DNA from: Embleya hyalina
GTDB lineage: Bacteria; Actinomycetota; Actinomycetes; Streptomycetales; Streptomycetaceae
Length of the DNA: 64,000 nt
Assembly: GCF_003967355.1 (NCBI RefSeq)
Contig: NZ_BIFH01000025.1
Span: 228,887 to 292,886, forward strand
Direction: 5' to 3'
In this document: positions 7,653-17,105 of the stretch, piece after piece
Layout: each line of letters opens with the position of its first letter
Position numbering within the stretch: the first letter of the stretch is position 1
Notes under the pieces: model-generated
What the model saw: the letters and a program-made list of their open reading frames with translations, nothing else
Database searches by the model: none
What the model was told of the DNA's origin: nothing
Made by a program: the position numbers and the translations under genes

Positions 7653-8951
7653 TCAGCCGAACACGGTCCCGGAGTTCGCGCTGTTGATACTGCGTCGGCG
7701 GGAGAACGTGCCCAGGTCTATGGTCTCGCCGGTGTACGGACCGACGAAGCGCACCGGATGGGCGTCGTGGTCCGCCCCGTTGTCCACCGCCTCGATCAGC
7801 GTGGCCATCATCCGCCCCACCAGCGGGGCGTTCTTGAACTGGTTCCCGCTGGTGCCCATGGCCACGAAGTAGCCGTCCAGTTCGGTCCGGTCGTAGATCG
7901 GCGTCCAGTCGTCGGCGACGTCGTACACCCCGACCACCCCGCACGCCCGGTTCGGCACGGTCAGCCCGCTCAACCGCCGGGCCGCCCGGGTCACCTGCGC
8001 CTCGAACACGGCCGATGTCGGGTTGGGGTTCACCGCGTCCGGGTCGTCGACCCACTCGAGTGGGTCGCATTCCGGCTCGGTCCCGCCGATCAGGAGCCCG
8101 CCACCGACCTCGCCGCGGATGTACACCCCCAGGTCCATGTCGGCCACGGCGATCCCGGACGATCCCTTCGGGTCGAGGCCGCCGGACGCCCGGAGGTGGG
8201 CGACCTCCTGTCGCAAGGGTCGGACTCCGATGGTGAAGTCCGAGCCCACCCCGGCCAGATCGTTGATCCGCCCGGACCAGGGGCCGGCCGCGTTGACCAC
8301 CGTCGCACAGCCCAACCGGGACCCGTCGTCGAGCACCACGGCGGTGACCCGCCCGCCGGTCGACTCGACTGCGGTCACCGCGCGCCGGAACCGGAATTCG
8401 GTACCGTGCCGCTCCGCGGCGGAGGCCAGGTTCAGCGCCGCCAACTGCGGATCGCCGACATACCCCGCGTCGGGGGTGAACACTGCCCCGAGCGTGCCGG
8501 TCGCCGGCGCCCAGAACGCGTCGTCGTCCAGTCGTTTGGGCGGCCAGTACCGCCCGGCGTCCAGACCCGGGACCCTGGCCGACAGGGTGGCCGCGTCCCA
8601 CTCCTCGTAGCGGACCCCGACCGCGTCGAACAGCGGCAGGTAGACGGCGCGGGGCGCGGCGTCCACGTCCAGCACGGCCATCCCACAGCGCTCGAAACGT
8701 ACGGGATCGGGGACCACGCAGCCCAGATGTTCCTCCCATGCCCGCCAGCAGAAGTGCGCCTCCCACGACGCGGCCACTCCGGCGTGCGTGGAGAAGTTGA
8801 ACCGCACGATGGCACTGGAGGCACCGGTGGACCCCAGGCCGACACCGCCGGCCTTGTCCACCACGGTCACCCGCCGCCCCGCGCGGGCGAGTTCGAGGGC
8901 GATCGAGGAACCCATCACCCCCGCGCCGATCACCACGACATCCGTATTCAT
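7653..8951 (-). CDS. FAD-dependent oxidoreductase, DAO family
   Basis: This 432-residue flavoprotein belongs to the D-amino-acid/sarcosine oxidase superfamily, which oxidises the C-N bond of amino acids or N-methyl amino acids. The N-terminal dinucleotide-binding site is DVVVIGAGVMGSSIALELAR, followed by the acidic end of beta-2 (VVDKAGG). The C-terminal block GVVGVYDVADDWTPIYDRTE and FVAMGTSGNQFKNAP matches the second FAD-contact region. The ATG at 8951 has a good GAGGGAGGAAG site. It lies 64 bases after the ornithine cyclodeaminase-like gene in the same direction, which suggests joint catabolism or racemisation of an amino acid. The exact substrate cannot be read. Confidence 0.88.
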   Translation of the reverse strand: MNTDVVVIGAGVMGSSIALELARAGRRVTVVDKAGGVGLGSTGASSAIVRFNFSTHAGVAASWEAHFCWRAWEEHLGCVVPDPVRFERCGMAVLDVDAAPRAVYLPLFDAVGVRYEEWDAATLSARVPGLDAGRYWPPKRLDDDAFWAPATGTLGAVFTPDAGYVGDPQLAALNLASAAERHGTEFRFRRAVTAVESTGGRVTAVVLDDGSRLGCATVVNAAGPWSGRINDLAGVGSDFTIGVRPLRQEVAHLRASGGLDPKGSSGIAVADMDLGVYIRGEVGGGLLIGGTEPECDPLEWVDDPDAVNPNPTSAVFEAQVTRAARRLSGLTVPNRACGVVGVYDVADDWTPIYDRTELDGYFVAMGTSGNQFKNAPLVGRMMATLIEAVDNGADHDAHPVRFVGPYTGETIDLGTFSRRRSINSANSGTVFG

Positions 8952-9015
8952 CCGTACTTCCTCCCTCGCCCTACGACGGCGTGGTGACGTCTTGTCGGCC
9001 CGCCGAGACCGGAGA

Positions 9016-10038
9016 TCACAGGGGCAGCCGCGTGCCGACGCCGTGCTCGAGCGCATGGTGCATGATCGCGTGACCCACCGCGATGTCGCAGACGGCCATG
9101 CCGATGTTGCTGTTGACGATGATCTCGTCGGCGTGCTCCCGACCGGGCTTCACACCGGCCAGCACCTCGCCGGTCTCGGCGACGACCTCGGGCAGGCCGT
9201 CGGGGAAGTACCCCATCGACGCGAACAGTTCGTGTTCCTCGATGCTGTCGACGAGGTACTTGTCCGCGCGGTGGGCGGTGCGCGGATCCCAGAAGGTGTT
9301 CAGGTCACACGGCAGGATCGTCTGGCCGGCGGTCACCCACTCGTCCTTCACCACCGCGAGCGGCCGACGCAGGATGACCGTCGCCGAGCTCAGCACCTGC
9401 GCGCTCTTGACGATCGCTTCGGGCGATTCACCCTTGACGATCCGCAGGTCCAGGTCGGGCCGCAGCTTCGCGATCAGCGCGTCGGCGGCCGCCTCGTCGG
9501 TGTCGTAGACGTGGATGGTCTCCAGCTTGGGCATCGCCAGGGCCGCGTAGCGGACATGCTCGATGCCCTGCACGCCGCAGCCGAACATCGCGAACGTGGT
9601 GGCGTCGGGGTGCAGCGCCGCGGCGGCCAGAACCGTCACCGCCGGGGTGCGCATCGCGGTCAGCCACGCCGAGTCCATGACGGCCAGCGGCACCCCGCTG
9701 TCCACGTCGTTGAGGACGAGCAGCCCGGTGGTCTGCGGAAGGTCGAACGTGCGCGGGTTGTCCGGGTAGCACTCGATCCACTTCATGCCCACGATCCCCG
9801 GCCCCGGCAGGTAGGCCGGCATGGCGTGGTAGAAGACGTTGTCGTACGGGTGGACGCCGATCTTGGCCGGCATCTCGTAGCGGCGGTGGCCGTGCTCGAC
9901 CAGGGCCTGGCGGGTCAGCTCCAGGATGGCGTCCCGCGTCAGGTGCAGATGTTCGACGTCCCGCCGGGACAGGTAGAGCAGTTCCGAGCCGATCCGCAAC
10001 CGGCTTGCGACACGCTCTCGGTTCGTGGGGAGGGTCAT
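9016..10038 (-). CDS. ornithine cyclodeaminase/mu-crystallin family protein
   Basis: This 340-residue NAD-binding protein belongs to the ornithine cyclodeaminase/mu-crystallin/alanine dehydrogenase-like family. Typical blocks are MPAKIGVHP, GMKWIECYPDNP with the substrate-binding lysine, MDSAWLTAMRTPAVTVLAAA, and a Rossmann site FAMFGCGVQGIEHV. Family members deaminate ornithine to proline or reduce cyclic imino acids (ketimines). The ATG at 10038 was preferred over an upstream in-frame ATG because the protein then starts at the usual point. It precedes the DAO-type oxidase and follows a PucR regulator, all on the same strand. The pair could convert an imino acid produced by the oxidase; this is inference. 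Confidence 0.87.
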   Translation of the reverse strand: MTLPTNRERVASRLRIGSELLYLSRRDVEHLHLTRDAILELTRQALVEHGHRRYEMPAKIGVHPYDNVFYHAMPAYLPGPGIVGMKWIECYPDNPRTFDLPQTTGLLVLNDVDSGVPLAVMDSAWLTAMRTPAVTVLAAAALHPDATTFAMFGCGVQGIEHVRYAALAMPKLETIHVYDTDEAAADALIAKLRPDLDLRIVKGESPEAIVKSAQVLSSATVILRRPLAVVKDEWVTAGQTILPCDLNTFWDPRTAHRADKYLVDSIEEHELFASMGYFPDGLPEVVAETGEVLAGVKPGREHADEIIVNSNIGMAVCDIAVGHAIMHHALEHGVGTRLPL

Positions 10039-10133
10039 GTGTGGGTTTCCTTCGGGCTCGATCCTCACCCGGCGGCCGCCGGCCGGGTCCGTACAGCCTC
10101 CAGCCGCCGGACCCCCACCGGCATCGGCACGGA

Positions 10134-11366
10134 TCAGGAACCTCCCCGGCGTTGTTCCTCTCCCCGTAGCAACGCCGGAATGCCGCTGTCGAGGAGGCGC
10201 CGCATCTTCAGTCCCAGGTGCAAGGTCAACCGATCACGGCCGTTCTTCAGGCTCCACCCGGTCCTGTTCTCGATCTGGGCCAGCCGGTAGTACAGCGTCG
10301 TCCGGTGGATCATCAGCCGCTCCGATGCCGTCGCGGTGTCCCCCGCGGCATCCAGGAACACCTCGGCGGTGTGGGCCGGCGAGTCGGCGCGTCCAGGGGT
10401 ACCGAGGTCGGCGATCCGGGGCGGCACGACCGACTCGGGAGACGCCACCGCGGCGAGCATGAGCGGACCGTAGACACCGGTGTCCCGCCAGGAGGAAACC
10501 GGTGCCAACTCCGGGAACTCGGCGGCGGCGAAGGCCGCCAGCACGGCTTGCCGCCAGAGATCCGGGGCCTGACCGAGCGAGCCGGTGTCGCTCAGACCGA
10601 CGAAGACGCCGTCGTCTCGCGCGTCGCGCCGCCGCACACCTTTCCGGATCGCCTCGGCCAGCCGTGCCGCCGTGCGTTCCACCTGGGTTCGGCCGGTGAC
10701 CAGGACCGCACCGCGATCGCCCGGCGCGGCCGTGAGCGGGCCGATGGCCGGCCCGTCGTGGCCGGCCCGGCCGGTCGAATCCATGATCACGGCCGCGACC
10801 GTCTCGGGGTCGGTGGTCGCGTCGGTGGCGATGACCACGATCTCGTCCCGGGCGTCGACGAGCCCCCGATCGACCAGGTCCTTCGCGGCACGAGCGGAGT
10901 CCTCGCCCCCGCCCAGGAGGTCGGCCACCAGGGCCCGGCGTCGCCTTTCCTCCTCGGCCACCTGGAGCATCCGCTCCCGCATCCGCGCCGACAGCCGGAG
11001 CACGTACGCACCGACCAGCTCGTCCAAGCGCTCCGCGCCTTCGTCGATCAGCCACAGATAGCCGAGCAGCCGTCCGTGATCACGGATCGGATAGCACCGT
11101 CGGGAATCGAGGCCGAGGGCCGGACTGCCGGGTATCGACAGGGGCTTGTCGGAGGTGGAGATGCCGAAGCCGTCGAGGTATTCGGCGACGCGGGCCGGCA
11201 GGTGCCGGGACAGCACCACGTCGATACGGAGCCTGTCCTCGTCACCGTAGTGGCGGCTGGACACGATGAGGCTGCCGCGCTGGTCGTCCACGGCGACCGA
11301 CCGGTGGATCCGCGCGGCGAGCGAGTCGACCAGTTGCTGGATCGCGTCTGTGTACGGAGGGATCAC
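10134..11366 (-). CDS. PucR-family transcriptional regulator
   Basis: This is a regulator of about 410 residues. An N-terminal GAF/sensor-like region contains CYPIRDHGRLLGYLWLIDEG. A GGDEF-like middle part follows, and the C-terminal PucR helix-turn-helix reads TATASERLMIHRTTLYYRLA followed by QIENRTG. Family members control purine, amino acid or polyamine catabolism and usually act on adjacent genes. It lies directly upstream of the cyclodeaminase-like and oxidase genes on the same strand, so it most likely controls them. The start was placed at GTG 11366 with only a weak ribosome binding site. An ATG with a strong GGAGGAGG just upstream is out of frame with the regulator. Confidence 0.8.
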   Translation of the reverse strand: MIPPYTDAIQQLVDSLAARIHRSVAVDDQRGSLIVSSRHYGDEDRLRIDVVLSRHLPARVAEYLDGFGISTSDKPLSIPGSPALGLDSRRCYPIRDHGRLLGYLWLIDEGAERLDELVGAYVLRLSARMRERMLQVAEEERRRRALVADLLGGGEDSARAAKDLVDRGLVDARDEIVVIATDATTDPETVAAVIMDSTGRAGHDGPAIGPLTAAPGDRGAVLVTGRTQVERTAARLAEAIRKGVRRRDARDDGVFVGLSDTGSLGQAPDLWRQAVLAAFAAAEFPELAPVSSWRDTGVYGPLMLAAVASPESVVPPRIADLGTPGRADSPAHTAEVFLDAAGDTATASERLMIHRTTLYYRLAQIENRTGWSLKNGRDRLTLHLGLKMRRLLDSGIPALLRGEEQRRGGS

Positions 11367-11644
11367 CGCGGCACCGCCGACGCGACGCCGCGGCGCGATC
11401 CCACCGACCGATCTCGGACACTCACGAAGTCCTCCTCCATGCAGATGGGTTCCACGGGTGACGGCACGGTTCGGCGCGGCCCGGCGAACCGTGTCCGACA
11501 CCCTGTGAGAACGCGCCGCGGGCGAGCCGGCGTTCGGCGACGCCCGCGGCGACGGCGAGCCGTCGGCCGTCCTGCGCCTTGACCGGACCCGTGCCCGGCC
11601 GGGGTTGCCCGGCCGGGCACGCGGGGCTGCCGTGGGCAGTACAG

Positions 11645-12901
11645 CTAGGTCCCCGGATGCGTCGGGGGGTTCGTGTTCGCGAGTGCCCATGTACGGACGG
11701 GGGCGAGGTCGATCGGCACGACCTCGGGGAACTCGGTCATCTGCGGTTGCGGGAAGCGGTTGTCGATGCCGAGCAGTACCGCGTCGAAGTAGGCGCGGAT
11801 GAAGGCGTTCACGAGGTCGATCGTGCGTTGCGCCTCGGCCTTTCCGCCGCCGGGCAGTACGGTCGCGCGGTCGTGGGCCGGGATCAGCACGAGATCCGTC
11901 AGTTCGAGGTGGCTCACATCGGTCATCCGCAGTCGGTGCACGTCCCGTCTCGTGCCTGCGGTGCGAAGGGGTTCGAAGAAGAACTCGTTGGCGTCGAGCG
12001 CGGTGACGGGCGGGAAGCCCATCGTCTCCAGCTGCACGCGCATGTCGGTCGCGAGGTGGAGCAACGGAACGCGGATGTCGGTGTCGAGCAGATCGGACAG
12101 GAATTGCCCGCCGTCGAGGTTGACCACCGCCTTCACCCGGTGATCCTGCTGTGCCGTCGAGGCCGCCGCCGCGGCGCCGAAGGACATGCCGAACACACCC
12201 GTTCGGGCGGTGTCGCCGGCGCCGGCCAGGTCGGCGGCGGCGCCGGAGACCATACCCGTCTCGAGCGCGTCGATCACCGCGCGCATGTCGTCGACCCAGC
12301 GCTGCGACCACGGCCCCATGGTGTGCTCGTCCAGGAACGCCGGCGTCAGCGCGAAGCGCGTCGCGACGTCACCGGTGATCCTGTCCAGGTAGTGCGGGTC
12401 CGCGACCGTGCCGAGGAACGTTTTGTTGAACGCGTCGTCGTATCTGACCGTGTCGCCGTTGGGATAGCGCACGCCGCACGCCTCTCCCGGGTGCGCGACG
12501 CTCCACACGATGTATCCGTGGCTCGCGAGGTGTTCCATCAACGGCGTGTTCTGGGACACCCAGCCGACGGCGCCGTGCGAGAAGACGAGCGTCGGGAAGC
12601 CGCGGCCGGCCGGCTCCGCGCCGGCGACGCCGTGGGTCCGCACGTCGGCCAGCCGGTCCACCCATTCCCGGGGCGCGCCCGTCGCCTCGGTGAGCCACCG
12701 CAGTGACCGCGCCTCGTCGTCCACGAGGTAGGGGCGGCGGGTCCGGCCGTCGGTCTGTGCGGGGTACCAGACGCGCACCATGAGGCGGCGGCCGTTCGCG
12801 TCCTGGGGCCGCAGCGTGGGATATGCCGTGTCCAGGACCTCGCCGTCCCGCACTCCGACGGGGTAGGGGCCCGTCGGCGCGGCGTAGGTGAGCGCGGCCA
12901 T
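11645..12901 (-). CDS. alpha/beta hydrolase, PAF-acetylhydrolase-like
   Basis: This 418-residue alpha/beta hydrolase resembles the platelet-activating-factor acetylhydrolase group and related dienelactone-type esterases. The strand and oxyanion region read FPTLVFSHGAVGW. The nucleophile elbow is GVFGMSFGAAAA. A likely acid follows in VVNLDGGQ or LLHLATD, with a histidine in DVSHLELTD. There is no clear signal peptide. Its ATG overlaps the stop of the upstream amidohydrolase (ATGA), so it is the third gene of a translationally coupled operon. It could remove acyl or ester groups from peptide substrates; this is inferred from its neighbours. Confidence 0.82.
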   Translation of the reverse strand: MAALTYAAPTGPYPVGVRDGEVLDTAYPTLRPQDANGRRLMVRVWYPAQTDGRTRRPYLVDDEARSLRWLTEATGAPREWVDRLADVRTHGVAGAEPAGRGFPTLVFSHGAVGWVSQNTPLMEHLASHGYIVWSVAHPGEACGVRYPNGDTVRYDDAFNKTFLGTVADPHYLDRITGDVATRFALTPAFLDEHTMGPWSQRWVDDMRAVIDALETGMVSGAAADLAGAGDTARTGVFGMSFGAAAAASTAQQDHRVKAVVNLDGGQFLSDLLDTDIRVPLLHLATDMRVQLETMGFPPVTALDANEFFFEPLRTAGTRRDVHRLRMTDVSHLELTDLVLIPAHDRATVLPGGGKAEAQRTIDLVNAFIRAYFDAVLLGIDNRFPQPQMTEFPEVVPIDLAPVRTWALANTNPPTHPGT

Positions 12902-14130
12902 CAGCAGGCGTCCTTGACGACGCGGCCGCCCTGGATCACCAGTGCCGCCTTGTCGGGTTCGCCGAACACCTCGGGGTGCTCCAGGGGGTCGCTCGCCCAA
13001 ACGGTGAGGTCGGCGAGCTTGCCGACCTCGATGGTCCCCACCTTGTCGGCGATGCCCAGGATCCGGGCGTTGACGCGGGTGGCCGCCTCCAGCGCGAGCA
13101 TCGGGCTCTCGATGTCCGAGCGCAGGGTCAACTCGCGGCCGCGGCCTCGTTGGTCGGCGCCGATGAGGTCGGAGCCCAGGCCGATCCTGACGCCGGCGGC
13201 CCGGGCGGCCCGCAGTCCGTCGATCTGGCCCTGGAGCACGGGGCCGACCCGGTCGGCGATCCCCGCAGGCAGGCCGGCCCGGGTGGGGTCCTCGAGAAGT
13301 GCGTGCATCGTCGCCAGTGTGGGCACCAGGTCCACTCCCTTCGCCGCCATCAGGCCGGCGGTCTCCTCGTCGATCTCGGAACCGTGTTCCACGCAGGTGA
13401 CACCGGCGTGGATCGCGTTGCGGATGCCGGCGTTGTTGTGCGCGTGGACGGTGACGTACGTGGCGCGGGCCTTCGCCTCGGTCACGGCGACCGCGATCTC
13501 CTCGCTGGTGAACTGGGTGTCGCCGATCTTGTCGTGGGTCGACATCACACCGCCGGTCACGCACAGTTTGAGGAAGTCGGCGCCGCGGCGAAACGTCTCG
13601 CGGACGTTCCTGCGCATCTGTTCGGGCCCGTCGGACAGGAGCGATACCGACCGCAACCCGGGGATGTCGTGGTCGTACCAGTCCGCCGTCGGTTCCCACC
13701 GAGCGGCGAAGTGCCCGTGGCCGCCGGTCTGGCACTGGACCGGACCGCACTGCAGAATCCGCGGCCCGCGTACCTTTCCGCCCGACACCGCTCGGGCAAG
13801 CCCCGCGTCGATGCCCCCGGTGTCTCGTACCGTGGTGAAACCGGCGTCCAGGGTTCGGCCGCAGTTGTCGAACATGTCCGCCGCCAGTTCGGCGACCGAC
13901 AACTCCCGGCGCAGGCTCGGGTCGATGTCACTGGACAGCCCGAGGTGGACGTGCGCGTCGATCAGCCCCGGCGTGATCGTCAGTCCCCGGGCGTCGAGCG
14001 TCCGCGCACCGGCGATCGGCCTGCCCAGCGCCGTGATGCGGTCGCCCTCGACGTGGATCGCCGGCCCGTGGACGGGATCCGCGCCCGTGCCGTCGACGAT
14101 CCGCGCTCCCACGATCCAATAGTCAGACAC
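12901..14130 (-). CDS. metal-dependent amidohydrolase (prolidase-like)
   Basis: This 409-residue amidohydrolase-superfamily enzyme has the N-terminal metal motif DAHVHLG, the lysine in DFLKLCVTGG that would be carboxylated, later metal histidines in YVTVHAHNNAG and CVEHGSEID, and the final aspartate in IGLGSDLIG. It ends with the usual GTIEVGKLADLTVWASDP tail. The closest described activities are in the Xaa-Pro/Xaa-Arg dipeptidase and imidazolonepropionase-like groups. The GTG start at 14130 has a strong GGAGCGGACGA site and overlaps the S9 peptidase gene by eight bases. The setting next to two S9 peptidases argues for dipeptide hydrolysis rather than ring opening. Confidence 0.85.
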   Translation of the reverse strand: MSDYWIVGARIVDGTGADPVHGPAIHVEGDRITALGRPIAGARTLDARGLTITPGLIDAHVHLGLSSDIDPSLRRELSVAELAADMFDNCGRTLDAGFTTVRDTGGIDAGLARAVSGGKVRGPRILQCGPVQCQTGGHGHFAARWEPTADWYDHDIPGLRSVSLLSDGPEQMRRNVRETFRRGADFLKLCVTGGVMSTHDKIGDTQFTSEEIAVAVTEAKARATYVTVHAHNNAGIRNAIHAGVTCVEHGSEIDEETAGLMAAKGVDLVPTLATMHALLEDPTRAGLPAGIADRVGPVLQGQIDGLRAARAAGVRIGLGSDLIGADQRGRGRELTLRSDIESPMLALEAATRVNARILGIADKVGTIEVGKLADLTVWASDPLEHPEVFGEPDKAALVIQGGRVVKDAC

Positions 14131-16117
14131 TCGTCCGCTCCTTCTCCCGCTGCGTCGCGAGCGCGCCTTCGCCGGGCATGTAGCGCTCGAACCAGTCCAA
14201 TACGCGGGTCATGAAGTCGATCTGCGCGGGGTAGGCCCGCACTCCGTGCCCCTCCTGCGGGTAGATCACCAGCACCGACGGCACCCCGTGTGCCCGAAGC
14301 GCGTGGTGGAACTCCTGTGCCTGGGTCGGCGGAGTGCAGTTGTCCAGGGCGCCGGCGACGTTCAGACACGGCGTGCGGGCCTGGCCGGCGTGCAGCACCG
14401 GGCTGCGCGTGTGCACGCGGGATCCGGGCTGGGTCGGATCGGCGTCGAGGAACCGGTTGCCCCACGCGGCGATGTTGCTCGTGAAGCCCTGGCTGTACCA
14501 GTCGGTCACCGGGGAGATGGGCACGGCCGCCGCGAACCGCGGGTCCTGGGTGACCAGCCACGACGACATGTAGCCTCCGTAGCTCGCGCCGATCAGGCCG
14601 ACCCTGGACCCGTCGACGATGCCGCGTTCGACGAGCGCGTCGATCCCGGACAGGTAGTCCAGGGTGTCGTCGCCGCCCATGTCGCCCACGACCAGGCCCG
14701 CGAAGGCCTGTCCGCGACCGCTGCTGCCGCGGGGGTTGGGGTTGAGCACCGCGTATCCGCGCGACACCAGCAGCGGCACCCACGGGTACTTCATCGACCA
14801 CATGTCGCGGAACTGCCAGATCGGGCCGCCGTGGATGTTCACGACCAGGGGGAAGGGCCCCTCGCCCGCGGGCCTGCACAGGATGCCGTCGATCTCCAGT
14901 CCGTCGGGGGCGCTCCAGGTCACCGGTTCCGCGGTGCCGGCCACCGACCTCAGGTAGTCGGTGCCCTCGTGGGCGGTGGACGCGAGTACTCGGTCGCCGT
15001 CCTTTCCGGACAACACCAGTTGTTGCGGAAGCCGGTAGGACTCCTGGATCGTGCACACGCGGCCGTCGTCGGTGAACGCGCCGTCGGTGTGGAACGTGCT
15101 GCCACCACAGGCGTTGGCGGTGGCGAGCACCTCGGACACGCTGCCGTCGTCGATCCGGACGATGCCGGCCACCGAGTCCAACCGGCGCTGCCCCAGATAG
15201 CCGAGCCGCTCGTCGTCGATCCACTCGAGGCGGGTCACGTCGGTGCCGAGGGTGTCGATCCGACGCACCGCACCGGAGGCGCCGTCGATCAGGAGGAGGT
15301 CACCGGCGACCAGCCAGCGGTCGCTGCACACCGCCTCCGCCACCGCCACCCAGCGGCCGTTCGGCGAGCCGGTCGGCAGCCCGAGTTGAACCTTGCTGTC
15401 CAACACCTCGTTTACCGCGCCGTCCAGGTCGATCAGGCTCAGGACCGCGCCGTACCAGGAGTCCTCCCAGGGAGCCTCGGAGGTGACGGCCGCGACACGA
15501 CCGGGCCCGCACCACCCGGCTTCCCAGCAGTTCAGGCCCTCGGCGGACAGACGTTCGAGCACACCGGTGGCGGGCGTGTACAGCCACAGGCTGCGCCAGG
15601 CCTCGTCGGCGACGTCATCGTCGACGCGCGGGAACCACGGCGGCGCGTCGTCGATGCCCCCGCGGTTGGTGCCCGATCCCTGTCCGCCGGAGAGTTCCGC
15701 GCCGAGACCGGCGACGCCCAGCAGGATGCGCCGACCGTCCGGCGACCAGTGGAGGTATTCCACCGTTCCCGGGACCGCGGGCGCCGCCTCCGCCTCGCCC
15801 AGCCGATCCTCCGCCCACAGGTGCAACTGGTACACGCCCTTGTCCGCGCGGTCCGACAGGAACGCCAGCGTGCGCCCGTCGGGGGAGAACCGCCCCGACC
15901 GCGCCGAGGCACCGGGCGCCGACACCTGCCGGAATCGGCCGTCCTCCGCGGTGAAGAGGGCGGTTCGCGGCGCTCCCGCGAGCTTGTGCAGGACGTCCGC
16001 CGTCACCACCGTGCGGGTGCCGTCGCGCGTCACGTGCGGCTCCCGAAGGCTCGACGGCCGGCCGAAACCGGGCCGGTGCAGCGCACGCAGGTGCTCCAGA
16101 ACCCTCTCGTACTGCAT
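14123..16117 (-). CDS. S9-family serine peptidase (acylaminoacyl-peptidase type)
   Basis: This 664-residue protein has an N-terminal beta-propeller, seen as repeated SPDGR motifs (RFSPDGRTLAFLSD and HWSPDGRRILLGVA). It also has a C-terminal prolyl-oligopeptidase catalytic domain. The catalytic serine is in VGLIGASYGGYMSS, the aspartate in VAGALDNCTPP and the histidine in YPQEGHGVRAY. The oxyanion region reads VVNIHGGP. No signal peptide is visible, so it probably acts in the cytoplasm on short peptides. ATG 16117 was chosen because GGAGCG precedes it; an in-frame TTG at 16141 is possible. It is the first gene of a three-gene operon that diverges from a TetR gene. Confidence 0.87.
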   Translation of the reverse strand: MQYERVLEHLRALHRPGFGRPSSLREPHVTRDGTRTVVTADVLHKLAGAPRTALFTAEDGRFRQVSAPGASARSGRFSPDGRTLAFLSDRADKGVYQLHLWAEDRLGEAEAAPAVPGTVEYLHWSPDGRRILLGVAGLGAELSGGQGSGTNRGGIDDAPPWFPRVDDDVADEAWRSLWLYTPATGVLERLSAEGLNCWEAGWCGPGRVAAVTSEAPWEDSWYGAVLSLIDLDGAVNEVLDSKVQLGLPTGSPNGRWVAVAEAVCSDRWLVAGDLLLIDGASGAVRRIDTLGTDVTRLEWIDDERLGYLGQRRLDSVAGIVRIDDGSVSEVLATANACGGSTFHTDGAFTDDGRVCTIQESYRLPQQLVLSGKDGDRVLASTAHEGTDYLRSVAGTAEPVTWSAPDGLEIDGILCRPAGEGPFPLVVNIHGGPIWQFRDMWSMKYPWVPLLVSRGYAVLNPNPRGSSGRGQAFAGLVVGDMGGDDTLDYLSGIDALVERGIVDGSRVGLIGASYGGYMSSWLVTQDPRFAAAVPISPVTDWYSQGFTSNIAAWGNRFLDADPTQPGSRVHTRSPVLHAGQARTPCLNVAGALDNCTPPTQAQEFHHALRAHGVPSVLVIYPQEGHGVRAYPAQIDFMTRVLDWFERYMPGEGALATQREKERTSV

Positions 16118-16290
16118 GGAGGCGCTCCGCTCTTCCAACAATGGCTTTTCCCTTCACATGATGTCCACGCCGCCGGTCTCCCCGGCCACCTCGATGAGAA
16201 GGGGCGGTACTCGGCGACACAGGGCGCGTTGTCGCCCATGGCCCGACCGGAGGTCGGACGATCGCCGTCTCGGCCTCTCGGCGTTTCGCG

Positions 16291-16319
16291 TTGACATTTG
16301 CTACCGTACATGTACGGTA
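16291..16319 (+). promoter_or_regulatory. promoter overlapped by a perfect palindromic operator
   Basis: TTGACA at 16291-16296 and TACGGT at 16313-16318, 16 bases apart, form a near-consensus promoter for the TetR gene. TACCGTACATGTACGGTA at 16302-16319 is a perfect 18-bp palindrome covering the spacer and the -10. It is a strong candidate for autorepression by the adjacent TetR and may also serve the divergent peptidase operon. Confidence 0.75.
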
Positions 16320-16374
16320 CTCGTACGGCTAGCGGCCTCGAGGGGTCGACGGGGCAAACCTCAGGAGCGACACC

Positions 16375-17043
16375 ATGGACGACAGCCCTTCGAAACGCAC
16401 CGCTCCGCGCAAACGCGCCCCTCGCGGAAGCCTCGACCGAGCGCGGGTGGTCGCGGCCGCGACGGCGATCATGGACTCGGAAGGCATCGACGCGATCACG
16501 ATGCGGCGCATCGCCGACGACCTCGACGTGCGCCCGATGTCGCTGTACACCCACTTCCGCAGCAAGGACGAAGTCCTCGCCGCGGTATACGACAACGCGA
16601 TCGCCGCGGTACGGGTCCCGGCGGTGGAGGAGGGCCTCGACGGCATCCGCACGCTGCTGCGGTCGTATTTCCGGCTGATGGTCGAGCACGCCGAAGTCGC
16701 CCGCATCCATCTCGCCGTCAACGCCTCCGGCCCCAGCGATCTACGGATCAGCGAGACGCTCTACGCCGTCCTGCTGACCCACGGCATGGGCGTCCGCGAC
16801 GCGGTGGGAATGGTGGCGACCCTGATCCGCTTCACGATCGGCGCCGCCACCTTGTATCCGACGCGCAAGCCGTCGGACGAGGACCCGGGCGCGTGGTCGA
16901 AGGAGCAGCGGAGCCTGCAGGCCCTCCCCGCCGAGGAGTATCCGACGCTGCACGCCTTGGGGCTGGGACTTCCCGCCTTCACCCAGGAGGAACTCTTCGA
17001 GCACGGGCTCGATCTCATCCTTCGACAGATTCCGCCCCGGTAG
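16375..17043 (+). CDS. TetR-family transcriptional regulator
   Basis: This 222-residue protein has an N-terminal TetR DNA-binding domain (RVVAAATAIMDSEGIDAITM, then RRIADDLDVRPMSLYTHFRS) after a basic extension. Its C-terminal ligand domain is all-helical and not specific. The ATG has a good CAGGAGCG site. It sits between two S9 peptidase transcription units and behind a perfect palindrome that covers its own promoter. It therefore probably represses itself and the surrounding peptidase genes, and releases them when a peptide-like ligand is present. A decayed copy of its promoter and N-terminus occurs at 22868-23148. Confidence 0.85.
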   Translation: MDDSPSKRTAPRKRAPRGSLDRARVVAAATAIMDSEGIDAITMRRIADDLDVRPMSLYTHFRSKDEVLAAVYDNAIAAVRVPAVEEGLDGIRTLLRSYFRLMVEHAEVARIHLAVNASGPSDLRISETLYAVLLTHGMGVRDAVGMVATLIRFTIGAATLYPTRKPSDEDPGAWSKEQRSLQALPAEEYPTLHALGLGLPAFTQEELFEHGLDLILRQIPPR

Positions 17044-17105
17044 GCGGATCCGGCGAAGTCTCCCTGGGCTTTCATCACAACGAACTGCCTGAAAAGGGGT
17101 GCATC

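Noticed and set aside
11363..11451. Short ATG-started frame with strong GGAGGAGG just upstream of the PucR gene
   Set aside because: It encodes only a short Arg/Ser peptide out of frame with the regulator. It could be a leader but nothing else supports it.
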